From assembly GCA_029987315.1 (NCBI GenBank), contig DALTVZ010000115.1:1-12278 (forward strand): a stretch of 12,278 bases of DNA, given 5' to 3'. A model generated the notes under the pieces. The model made no database searches. It was given only the letters and a program-made list of their open reading frames with translations, and had not been told where the DNA came from. The DNA comes from Methanocorpusculum sp. (GTDB lineage: Archaea; Halobacteriota; Methanomicrobia; Methanomicrobiales; Methanocorpusculaceae). The position numbers and the translations under genes are program-made. Of the stretch, positions 7,122 to 12,278 are shown one piece after another; the stretch's first letter is position 1, and each line of letters begins with the position of its first letter.

Positions 7122-7154
7122 GGGCGGCCTCAGCTGAGCAAATCTTTGATTTGC
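6994..7154. repeat. Chain of four short-loop hairpins
   Basis: Four unrelated inverted repeats, each with a loop of 2-4 nt: CGCTCC-GCA-GGAGTG (about 6994-7008), CAAAGC-AG-GCTTTG (about 7025-7038), a 9-bp stem GGCCGTCCC/GGGGCGGCC with loop TTTA (7108-7129), and GCAAATC-TTT-GATTTGC (7138-7154). Sequences differ while the shape is kept. Confidence 0.6.
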
Positions 7155-7248
7155 GATCCAGTGCGGTATATCACTTGTTGAGAGCCGACGGTCGATGTAT
7201 CGGGAATGGATGCTTTCTCTTATCCGGGAGGAGTTCGGGGAGGATGGT

Positions 7249-7300
7249 GCAAATCCGATTCTGGGAGCCCGAAGGGCGGGATTAGCGTCGATTCGTGGTT
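7249..7300 (+). repeat. 52-bp dispersed repeat, copy 1
   Basis: This segment is repeated in inverted orientation at 12109-12160 with 50 of 52 positions identical (counted by eye). It starts GCAAATCCGATTCTGGGAGC, contains the mini-hairpin GCCC-GAA-GGGC (7267-7277), and ends GATTCGTGGTT. In one frame both copies read KSDSGSPKGGIS-x-DS, but the surrounding frames differ and give no credible protein. Confidence 0.85.
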
Positions 7301-7519
7301 TGGGATATATATCCTAAGATCGAATCTAGTTAGTGAGGACAGGAGTATTCTCTATATGTCTCCTGCCCGAACGATCTACCCGATTTTTGACATCTCCCGT
7401 GCAGGACGAAAAAGCTGTTTTTCTTGCTGTTTCCAAAACGTGGCGCACTGCGTCACGAATTGATCTGGGCGTATTACCGGCTTATTATGCGGGTGAAAAA
7501 TGAGAAGTGCCAAGTCTAA

Positions 7520-7644
7520 GATGGATTCAGCCAGACTTCCGATGCTACGATTCAAAAGCGGGAGCTTGCTATCGAAAAGCTGATCGCATATAAACAGAGC
7601 CTCATCTACGAGTGCGTCCCGGAAAGAGGGAGGTTGTGGCATGA
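7520..7644 (+). pseudogene. hsdS: Remnant of type I restriction specificity subunit HsdS (C-terminus)
   Basis: From 7541 the plus strand reads DATIQKRELAIEKLIAYKQS then LIYECV (to 7618). This matches the conserved C-terminal helix of HsdS, the DNA-recognition subunit of type I restriction-modification enzymes. The expected next residues (TGKREVVA, stop) are present but shifted by one base: GGA at 7621 to TGA at 7642-7644 encodes GKREVVA-stop. So about 1 nt is missing at 7618-7620. Just upstream, SARL (7526-7537) in another frame resembles the KCARID segment that normally precedes DATI, pointing to a second frameshift of about 2 nt near 7538-7540. No recognition domain, hsdM or hsdR is left. 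It is a decayed gene end, presumably from a lost restriction cassette. Confidence 0.75.
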
Positions 7645-7682
7645 ATCATATAAATACAACCAGTAAGGGATTTCTTGGAACT

Positions 7683-7729
7683 ATGAGATTATTTCACCGC
7701 GAATTAGCGGTGGGAATTCTCATTTGTCC
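7683..7729 (+). repeat. Palindromic element, degenerate copy A
   Basis: It contains CACCGC-GAATTA-GCGGTG (7695-7712), framed by ATGAGA (7683-7688) and TCTCAT (7718-7723), and ends GGGAATTCTCATTTGTCC. It shares CACCGCGAATT and GGGAATTCTCATxTGTCC, in the same orientation and order, with the element at 11971-12028. Confidence 0.6.
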
Positions 7730-7827
7730 ACACACAACCGTACCCTTTCTATAAGAAGCGGTGTTCTTCCACGCCAAAAGTCCTGTACATAAAATCCCCC
7801 TCATCCCATGAACCCAACCCAAACCAT

Positions 7828-7840
7828 CTAAAAAAAGTAT
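7828..7840 (-). terminator. T-tract terminator after atwA
   Basis: On the minus strand, ACTTTTTTTAG (T7 at 7830-7836) begins 16 nt after the atwA stop. Confidence 0.45.
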
Positions 7841-7852
7841 TGTTAAATTCCA

Positions 7853-9496
7853 TCAATCTAATTGTTTCGCCCCAGTTTCCAGATCCTCCGCCATCCTCTC
7901 CACCTCCTTCTCCGAGATCTGCGAGAGCACATCCGCCGTTGGTCCCTCCGAAACGATCCTACCCCCACGGATAAACATACAACGATCACACACATCCCGC
8001 ACAAAATCCATATCATGAGACACAATAATAAACGTCTCATCCATCTCATCCCGGGCATGCACGATCGAATGCTTCACATCGATCTTCGTGATCGGATCCA
8101 TCGTACCCGTCGGCTCATCCAGTAAAATGATCCTCGGCTCCCGGATCAAAACCTGACCCAGAGCCACACGATGCTTCTCACCCTCCGACAACTCAGAAGG
8201 CTTACGATGCAAAATATCCTTCGCCTTCTTCTCCGTAAACCCCGCCATCCTTAGAGTGATCACGGCCTTTCGAACAGCAAGCTCCTTTGGAAACTCCAAG
8301 CCGATCGCCTCCGTCAGATTATCGATCACCGATCGGTGAGGATACAGATCATACTCCTGATGCAAAAGGCCGATATACTGCTTCGCTCGCCCGCGAAACT
8401 CATACCCGGGCTTACGCATATCCACCCACTCATCCCCCACACGTACATCCAGCGTCCCGCCTGTCGGCTCATACAGACCCGCGATCATCTTTGACAAGGT
8501 CGTCTTCCCTCCGCCCGACACCCCGATAATACCCAGGATCTCCCGCTCATACACCTCGAAACTCACCTTATCCACCGCATTGATCACCCCACGATCCACC
8601 GCCACGAACTTCTTCGAAAGATCCTTCGCCCGAACGATCGCACCCCCGCAGTCAGTACATGAATACGTACAATCATCCTTACACCCCTTCATGAACTCAT
8701 CCACGATCTCCTCAGGCTTCCCGATCATCGTGATCCGCCCGTCTTCCATCAGGACAGCCCGATCGCACACATCCTCAAGCACCTGGGAAAAGTGCGACGT
8801 GATCACCATACCCATCCGGTTCCCAGACCCCGCCGACTTCAGCAGTTCATGGACCACCTTCGCCGTCTTTGGATCAAGCGTCCCCGTCGGCTCATCAGCG
8901 CACAAAAACAGCGGCTCCCGGGCAAGCTGCCGGGCAAGCACCACACGCTGCTTCTCCCCGCCCGAAAGATCCCGGGCAACATGCATCATCCGGTGACTCA
9001 GACGGACCTCATCCACCAGATCTGCCGCACGGGAAATTGCCTTATTCGACGGATAATTGATGTCGTCAAGTGCCCGCAGAACATTCTCGATCACCCGGTC
9101 GTCCCCATACAGCGAAAATGTCCTCTGGAACATCAGCGACGTTCGGGTCATGATCCTTGCCTTCATCGCCTCATTCTCCGGCGCCCAGAAATCCACATCC
9201 TCTGAAACAAGTGTATCTCCGCAGGCAGGGCAGGCTTTCCCTGCATCGCTTCTATACTCTATCCTGCCGCATTTCTTGCATCTGGCAATATGATAAATGA
9301 TCTTTCCGCTGGTCGGCGGCGTATCGATACCTCGGATAAGATGGATCAAAACCGTCTTTCCGCAGCCTGATCTTCCGATCACACCGACGATCTCTCCTTC
9401 GGCGATATCAAGGCAGACATTGTCGAGCACACGAACCTTCTCGCTCTCGCCAAAATCCTTACATACATTCTCTATTGTTATAAATGGGGTCGACAT
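7853..9496 (-). CDS. atwA: Methyl-CoM reductase activation ATPase, component A2 (tandem ABC)
   Basis: A 547-residue cytosolic protein with two ABC ATPase domains and no membrane segments, the layout of AtwA. AtwA is part of the ATP-dependent complex that reduces the nickel of coenzyme F430 in methyl-coenzyme M reductase. Domain 1: Walker A GRSGCGKT 41-48, Q124, LSGGE 177-181, Walker B CADEP 199-203, His235. A four-Cys zinc-ribbon insert (C73, C76, C89, C92) lies between Walker A and the Q-loop. A linker cluster follows (C272, C276, C280, C283). Domain 2: GVSGGGKT 325-332, Q380, LSEGE 436-440, LLDEP 458-462, His494. LSEGE instead of LSGGE is, as I recall, usual in this family. Start 9496 has GGAG six nt upstream; the open frame runs back to 9583 but that part looks non-coding. 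Confidence 0.93.
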   Translation of the reverse strand: MSTPFITIENVCKDFGESEKVRVLDNVCLDIAEGEIVGVIGRSGCGKTVLIHLIRGIDTPPTSGKIIYHIARCKKCGRIEYRSDAGKACPACGDTLVSEDVDFWAPENEAMKARIMTRTSLMFQRTFSLYGDDRVIENVLRALDDINYPSNKAISRAADLVDEVRLSHRMMHVARDLSGGEKQRVVLARQLAREPLFLCADEPTGTLDPKTAKVVHELLKSAGSGNRMGMVITSHFSQVLEDVCDRAVLMEDGRITMIGKPEEIVDEFMKGCKDDCTYSCTDCGGAIVRAKDLSKKFVAVDRGVINAVDKVSFEVYEREILGIIGVSGGGKTTLSKMIAGLYEPTGGTLDVRVGDEWVDMRKPGYEFRGRAKQYIGLLHQEYDLYPHRSVIDNLTEAIGLEFPKELAVRKAVITLRMAGFTEKKAKDILHRKPSELSEGEKHRVALGQVLIREPRIILLDEPTGTMDPITKIDVKHSIVHARDEMDETFIIVSHDMDFVRDVCDRCMFIRGGRIVSEGPTADVLSQISEKEVERMAEDLETGAKQLD

Positions 9497-9552
9497 ACTC
9501 ATCTCCAATACATACGGATAACTTCTATTCCAAATGATTTGTGTTACATACA

Positions 9553-9566
9553 TTAATATATATTGG
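9553..9566 (-). promoter_or_regulatory. TATA box of atwA
   Basis: Minus-strand CAATATATATTAAT is centred near 9559. It predicts a transcription start near 9532 and a leader of about 36 nt that carries the GGAG before ATG 9496. Confidence 0.5.
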
Positions 9567-9611
9567 CGCATATGAGTACACACTGTATATTTTCTAAGCC
9601 ATGACGAGTCA

Positions 9612-9630
9612 AACGAAAACCATTTAGCTA
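9612..9630 (+). promoter_or_regulatory. Possible BRE/TATA of the DUF134-prx unit
   Basis: CGAAAACC (purine-rich, BRE-like) followed by ATTTAGCTA, centred near 9626, would give a start near 9653, about 11 nt before the ATG. The match is weak. Confidence 0.3.
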
Positions 9631-9663
9631 TGGCACGAGAAGGTATTCAGTACGAGTTAAGAT

Positions 9664-10038
9664 ATGCCTGAAAACCCTGAGAATTTTCCAAGAGGTAAAT
9701 GCGGAAGACCAAGGGTGCGTCGATGTATCGAGCTCAATGAGATCCCGGGGTGTTATGCTCCGGTTTGTCCGAGAAGAAAGGCCAACATTGAGATGGTCAC
9801 ATTGTACCCTGAAGAGATCGCGGTCTTGAAACTCGTCGATCTTGAAGGGCTTTCACAGGAGGATGCCGCCGGAGTCATGGGCGTTTCAAGAAAAACAGCA
9901 TGGCGTGATTTGCATGAGGCCCGCTATAAATTAGCGGATGCATTGGTCAACGGAAAGATCCTCAAAATATCCTGCTGCCCGCACACGTCCGAGGGTGTCC
10001 ACCCGGACGACTGCAGTATTCGTAACGAAGACGAATAG
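9664..10038 (+). CDS. DUF134 family helix-turn-helix regulator, Cys-rich
   Basis: A 124-residue protein of the DUF134 (UPF0251) family. A sigma-70 region 4-like helix-turn-helix is clear at about 62-82 (LSQEDAAGVMGVSRKTAWRDL), preceded by the family's GRPR-x-RRC and a conserved acidic/hydrophobic helix (LYPEEIAVLKLVDLEG). Seven cysteines flank the HTH: 13, 21, 30 and 35 before it and 104, 105 and 117 after it, with several His near the C-terminal group. This suggests metal or redox sensing (inference). It diverges from atwA, with 167 bp between starts, and precedes the peroxiredoxin gene by 53 bp on the same strand, so it probably regulates its own unit and perhaps atwA. No SD is seen; the start is the first ATG of the frame. 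Confidence 0.82.
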   Translation: MPENPENFPRGKCGRPRVRRCIELNEIPGCYAPVCPRRKANIEMVTLYPEEIAVLKLVDLEGLSQEDAAGVMGVSRKTAWRDLHEARYKLADALVNGKILKISCCPHTSEGVHPDDCSIRNEDE

Positions 10039-10044
10039 CCGCAG
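10011..10044 (+). promoter_or_regulatory. Hairpin across the DUF134 stop codon
   Basis: TATTCGT (10017-10023) pairs with ACGAATA (10031-10037), loop AACGAAG. Outside this, CTGC (10011-10014) can pair with GCAG (10041-10044). The stop codon at 10036 lies in the stem. It may set readthrough or RNA processing between the two genes. Confidence 0.4.
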
Positions 10045-10069
10045 GATCTTGATCCAGACATATCAGCTC

Positions 10070-10091
10070 TACTCCTTATGGAGGTACTCTT
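10070..10091 (+). promoter_or_regulatory. Strong SD of prx inside a small hairpin
   Basis: GGAGGT at 10080-10085 is six nt before ATG 10092, one of the best SD matches in the window. CTCC (10072-10075) with loop TTAT can pair with GGAG (10080-10083), and with a bulged G the stem extends by TA/TA. Translation could therefore be masked and opened. Confidence 0.45.
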
Positions 10092-10865
10092 ATGGAAAAA
10101 CCACAAGCACACACAATGAAAGATGCCGGAGAAGCAGAAACGTGTTGTCATCATTACCACCATTATGATAGACACCACGAGATGATGCATATGGAAAAAG
10201 CCGGCGGAAGGATGCCGCTCATCGGTGAGCTCGCCCCATCCTTCGATGCGGTAACGACCCAGGGACCGATCCATTTCCCGCAGGATTATGCAGGAAAATG
10301 GGTCATTCTCTTCTCACACCCGGCAGACTTCACCCCGGTTTGTACGACCGAGTTCATGACGTTTGCCTCGATGGCAGATGAATTTGCGGCATTGAACACC
10401 GAGCTTATCGGTCTCTCTGTCGATTCACTCTATGCCCACATCGCCTGGCTCCGTAAGATCCAGGAGATCGAATGGAAAGGGTTGAAGCACATTGAGGTCA
10501 AGTTCCCCCTGATCGAGGATATCCGTATGGATGTTGCCAATAAGTTCGGCATGATCCAGCCGGGCCAGTCGAACACCCAGGCAGTTCGCGCCGTCTTCGT
10601 GATCGATCCGCTCGCAAAGATCCGGGCGATCCTGTATTATCCTCTCTCACTGGGAAGAAACTTCGATGAGATCAAACGTATCATCCAGGCTCTTCAGAAG
10701 GCCGATGAAGACCATGTGGCAACACCTGCAGACTGGCGCCCGGGCGACGATGTTATCATCCCGACCGCCGGTTCCTGTGGGGCGGCAAAGGAACGCATGG
10801 GATCACTGAAGGACAATGAGTATTGTCTTGACTGGTTCCTGTGTTTCAGACGTGAGAAAAAATAA
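10092..10865 (+). CDS. Peroxiredoxin (archaeal Prx6-type) with His/Cys-rich N-terminal extension
   Basis: A thiol peroxidase that reduces H2O2 and organic peroxides. The core (41-257) begins MPLIGELAPSF. It has the peroxidatic motif HPADFTPVCTTEF (76-88, Cys84, Thr81), Arg166 in QAVRAVFVID, and the archaeal C-terminal pair Cys245/Cys251 in YCLDWFLC, the same spacing as the Cys207/Cys213 pair of the Aeropyrum enzyme. Cys229 is an extra thiol. About 40 residues precede the core and contain CCHHYHHYDRHHEMMH (18-33), an unusual likely metal-binding patch. The strong SD before the first ATG argues that this extension is translated; internal Met34 or Met41 would give the usual length. It is second in a unit with the DUF134 regulator, and a hairpin terminator follows. 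Confidence 0.93.
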   Translation: MEKPQAHTMKDAGEAETCCHHYHHYDRHHEMMHMEKAGGRMPLIGELAPSFDAVTTQGPIHFPQDYAGKWVILFSHPADFTPVCTTEFMTFASMADEFAALNTELIGLSVDSLYAHIAWLRKIQEIEWKGLKHIEVKFPLIEDIRMDVANKFGMIQPGQSNTQAVRAVFVIDPLAKIRAILYYPLSLGRNFDEIKRIIQALQKADEDHVATPADWRPGDDVIIPTAGSCGAAKERMGSLKDNEYCLDWFLCFRREKK

Positions 10866-10880
10866 CCTCTCACGTTTTTT
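10851..10880 (+). terminator. Hairpin plus T6 terminator spanning the prx stop
   Basis: CGTGAGA (10851-10857) pairs perfectly with TCTCACG (10868-10874), directly followed by T6 (10875-10880). The stop codon lies in the loop. It looks like a bacterial intrinsic terminator. Confidence 0.65.
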
Positions 10881-10897
10881 CTACCCTCTCATATAAC

Positions 10898-10949
10898 CCG
10901 ATCTTTGGATCGGACCCGACCACCATGAACTCCAATGCGGAGTTCTCAT
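10898..10949 (+). repeat. Two inverted repeats between prx and mrp; the second may be palindrome relative B
   Basis: CCGATC-TTTG-GATCGG (10898-10913) is followed by GAACTCC-AATGC-GGAGTTC (10927-10945), ending GGAGTTCTCAT. The last part resembles the GGGAATTCTCAT arm of the palindromic elements at 7683-7729 and 11971-12028. The relationship is weak. Confidence 0.4.
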
Positions 10950-11009
10950 AAATTTTTCTCATGATCGTAATCGTTTTGCTGCATCTACGTTCGCTCTTCT
11001 GCAGCAGGA
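10945..11009 (+). promoter_or_regulatory. Candidate promoter and leader of the mrp gene
   Basis: TCATAAATTTTTC, centred near 10951, could be a TATA box (start near 10978). The leader would contain TGCTGC (10977-10982), which can pair with GCAGCA (11001-11006) right before AGGA, the SD of ATG 11016. Confidence 0.3.
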
Positions 11010-11015
11010 CACTTG

Positions 11016-11885
11016 ATGGAGCATCATTACATGACCCTAGAAACAAAGAAAGAAACCACCGAAACCCCTAAGCCTGAATCAGCCCCGCACACGCCTGAAA
11101 AATCAAATATCAACGTACGTCACGTTATTTTGGTCCTGTCCGGGAAAGGCGGGGTCGGAAAGAGTACCGTGTCGGTGAATCTTGCCTATGCGCTTTCCAG
11201 TCACGGGTATCAGACCGGGCTTTTGGATCTTGATCTGCACGGCCCTTCGATCCCCAAGATGCTCGGCATCGAAGATCATCATCTTCAGGCGATCGGCAAA
11301 CACATTATGCCGGTCAAGGTGACGGGATCGTTGAAGGTGGTTTCGATCGGCCTTCTTCTGAATGAACTCGATAGTCCTGTTGTATGGCGAGGACCGATGA
11401 AGGCGGCCGCGACGAAGCAGTTCCTTGGCGACGTTGAATGGGGCGACCTTGACTATTTGATCGTGGATCTTCCTCCGGGAACAGGCGATGAAGCATTGAA
11501 TATCATCCAGTTCGCTCCAAACGTGGAAGGCGCCGTAATTGTTACGACCCCGCAGGATGTTGCAGTGTTAGATGCGACCAAGGCTATCAAGTTCATTCGA
11601 ATGATGAATCTTACGGTTCTTGGCATAATCGAGAATATGTCAGGGATGGCCTGCCCGCACTGCGGCGAGGTGATCGATGTCTTTGGTAAAGGCGGCGGCG
11701 AGAAGGCAGCGAAGCAGTATGATGTGCCTTATCTTGGTGCTATCCCACTGGATATCGAGATGCGCAAAGCAGCGGACGAGGGAAGACCGTTTATTGTCCG
11801 AACTCCGGGCAAGACGAGTCCGACCTGGGACGCTGTTGATAAGGTGATGGAAAATCTGATTGCCGTTATCGAGGCAAAAGAATAA
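11016..11885 (+). CDS. apbC: Mrp/ApbC-type iron-sulfur carrier P-loop ATPase
   Basis: A cytosolic Fe-S scaffold/carrier that passes clusters to apo-proteins in an ATP-dependent way. The 289-residue product has the deviant Walker A SGKGGVGKST (42-51), DLDLHGPSIPKMLG (71-84), the Walker B-like DLPPGTGDE (151-159), TTPQDVAVLD (177-186), and the CxxC pair Cys213/Cys216 (MACPHCG) that holds a bridging 4Fe-4S cluster in the dimer. The first 30 residues are polar and low-complexity (ETKKETTETPKP) without the extra N-terminal cysteines of eukaryotic Nbp35. Start choice is open: ATG 11016 has AGGA at six nt, ATG 11031 has GGAG at nine nt; the frame also has TTG 11013. It follows prx in the same direction, but a terminator and a 150-bp gap suggest its own promoter. 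Confidence 0.92.
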   Translation: MEHHYMTLETKKETTETPKPESAPHTPEKSNINVRHVILVLSGKGGVGKSTVSVNLAYALSSHGYQTGLLDLDLHGPSIPKMLGIEDHHLQAIGKHIMPVKVTGSLKVVSIGLLLNELDSPVVWRGPMKAAATKQFLGDVEWGDLDYLIVDLPPGTGDEALNIIQFAPNVEGAVIVTTPQDVAVLDATKAIKFIRMMNLTVLGIIENMSGMACPHCGEVIDVFGKGGGEKAAKQYDVPYLGAIPLDIEMRKAADEGRPFIVRTPGKTSPTWDAVDKVMENLIAVIEAKE

Positions 11886-11907
11886 TCCTTTTTTTTAAGT
11901 TTTTTGC
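11886..11907 (+). terminator. T-tract terminator after mrp
   Basis: T8-AAG-T6 directly follows the mrp stop, typical archaeal U-tract termination. Confidence 0.55.
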
Positions 11908-11970
11908 GGGGATTTGTTTGGGCAGTGTTATCTGCACAATGCAATTCGATTTCGTGTTTTGGATTAGCGT

Positions 11971-12028
11971 GGACACATGAGAATCCCCACCGCGAATTTC
12001 TATAAAATAAGGGAATTCTCATGTGTCC
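11971..12028 (+). repeat. Palindromic element, copy C (14-bp perfect arms)
   Basis: GGACACATGAGAAT (11971-11984) is perfectly inverted at 12015-12028. After one mismatch, CCC (11986-11988) pairs with GGG (12011-12013), giving 17 of 18 paired positions around a 22-nt loop that contains ACCGCGAATT and an A/T-rich TATAAAATAA. It is followed closely by ATATG, not by a T-run, so it is probably not a simple terminator. Confidence 0.8.
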
Positions 12029-12108
12029 GCATATGAAATAAGACTTACGCGGTGTGAGAGAAACACTTAAAATTCTTTAACGTTGTATACGGACGCAGAA
12101 AAAAAACC

Positions 12109-12160
12109 AACCGCGAATCGGCGCTAATCCCGCCCTTCGGGCTCCCAGAATCGGATTTGC
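12109..12160 (-). repeat. 52-bp dispersed repeat, copy 2 (inverted)
   Basis: The reverse complement of 7249-7300, with two differences (GCGCCG versus GCGTCG and CGCGG versus CGTGG). On the plus strand it includes GCCC-TTC-GGGC and ends GGATTTGC. Identity breaks off sharply on both sides. Confidence 0.85.
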
Positions 12161-12180
12161 TTTTCCTCACTCTCGCAATC

Positions 12181-12247
12181 CAGCTACGCTGTCTTGCTCG
12201 TCCCTTCATCGGGAACGTTCGGGCAAATCCTTTCGCCGCCCAGCGGC
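12181..12247. repeat. Second chain of short-loop hairpins
   Basis: CAGC-TAC-GCTG (12181-12191), CGTCCC-TTCATC-GGGAACG with a bulged A (about 12199-12217), and GCCGC-CCA-GCGGC (12235-12247). They sit beside copy 2 of the 52-bp repeat as the 6994-7154 hairpins sit beside copy 1, but the hairpin sequences are not shared. Confidence 0.5.
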
Positions 12248-12278
12248 TCATTGTTGTAAATGTATTGAATTTTAGGCA

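Larger units (their letters stand above)
6916..7852. other. Long stretch without an intact gene: remnants and repeats
   Basis: About 940 bp between the EF-Tu-like gene and atwA. It contains, in order: an A/T-rich 3' flank, a (GCGAAGC)-like direct repeat near 6957-6974, an orphan zinc-ribbon ORF, a chain of short-loop hairpins, a 52-bp dispersed repeat, an unrecognised 57-codon open frame (330-503 within the 7 kb block, i.e. 7330-7503, plus strand), an hsdS remnant, a palindromic element and the atwA terminator. No intact protein is convincing. It looks like an integration and decay site. Confidence 0.7.
11886..12278. other. Stretch without a gene: terminator and repeats
   Basis: About 390 bp after mrp. 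It holds T-tracts, a long palindromic element, an A/T-rich spacer (12031-12108), the inverted copy of the 52-bp repeat, and a further group of short-loop hairpins. A 68-codon minus-strand frame (12045-12251) runs through the repeat but is rich in Arg/Ser/Lys without a protein-like pattern, and I do not call it a gene. Confidence 0.65.

Noticed and set aside
6994..7277. A CRISPR array or tRNA/structured RNA gene in the hairpin region.
   Set aside because: There is no regular repeat-spacer period, and no cloverleaf or T-loop sequence; the stems are all different.
7206..7463. An 85-codon plus-strand open frame through the first 52-bp repeat.
   Set aside because: Only the repeat part is shared with copy 2; no SD, no domain, and it overlaps other remnants.
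7376..7642. An 88-codon minus-strand open frame.
   Set aside because: It is the antisense shadow of the hsdS remnant, which gives a recognisable family on the plus strand.
9497..9583. A 29-residue N-terminal extension of AtwA.
   Set aside because: It runs through the TATA box, and ATG 9496 has GGAG at proper spacing.
7249..12160. A composite transposon or integrated element bounded by the inverted 52-bp repeats.
   Set aside because: No transposase or integrase, no target-site duplication visible, and the enclosed genes are ordinary methanogen chromosomal genes.
12045..12251. A 68-codon minus-strand open frame through the second 52-bp repeat.
   Set aside because: It is made of repeat and hairpin sequence, rich in Arg/Ser/Lys, and its similarity to the other copy stops at the repeat edges.

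Overview
The window reads as chromosomal DNA of a methanogenic archaeon, most likely a Methanomicrobiales member close to Methanocorpusculum (genus is inference; no rRNA is present). The main reasons are an AtwA-type tandem ABC protein with zinc fingers (methyl-coenzyme M reductase activation), an archaeal-type riboflavin-pathway reductase, a DUF2070 membrane protein, a pseudo-GTPase of the EF-Tu superfamily typical of methanogens, AT-rich TATA-like promoters with very short leaders, and T-tract terminators.

Layout. Positions 1-3028 (+) are one tight operon: the 3' part of a PfkB-family kinase, a Dph6-like PP-loop ATPase (ATGA overlap) and a DUF2070 membrane protein (1-bp gap). Positions 3029-5799 hold a small Cys-rich protein (-), uvrC (+), the riboflavin-pathway reductase arfC (-) and a 60-residue conserved small protein (-); uvrC and arfC converge with 3 bp between stops. 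Positions 5950-6915 (+) encode the EF-Tu-like protein.

Positions 6916-7852 have no intact gene that I can support. The stretch is a scrapyard: an orphan zinc-ribbon ORF, a run of small hairpins, a 52-bp dispersed repeat, a frameshifted remnant of a type I restriction specificity subunit (HsdS), and a palindromic element. Positions 7853-9496 (-) encode AtwA. Diverging from it are a DUF134 helix-turn-helix regulator, a peroxiredoxin with an unusual His/Cys-rich N-terminus, and an Mrp/ApbC-type Fe-S carrier ATPase (to 11885). Positions 11886-12278 again hold repeats, including an inverted copy of the 52-bp repeat and a fuller copy of the palindrome.

Functional reading. AtwA, the Fe-S carrier and the peroxiredoxin plausibly all serve redox upkeep of oxygen-sensitive methanogenic enzymes; that they work together is inference from adjacency. 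The 7.2-12.2 kb block is bracketed by inverted 52-bp repeats, and palindrome-type repeats sit downstream of atwA, prx and mrp. I see no CRISPR, complete mobile element, tRNA or rRNA. No clear new multi-gene system is visible. The least explained signals are the repeat families and the Prx N-terminal extension.
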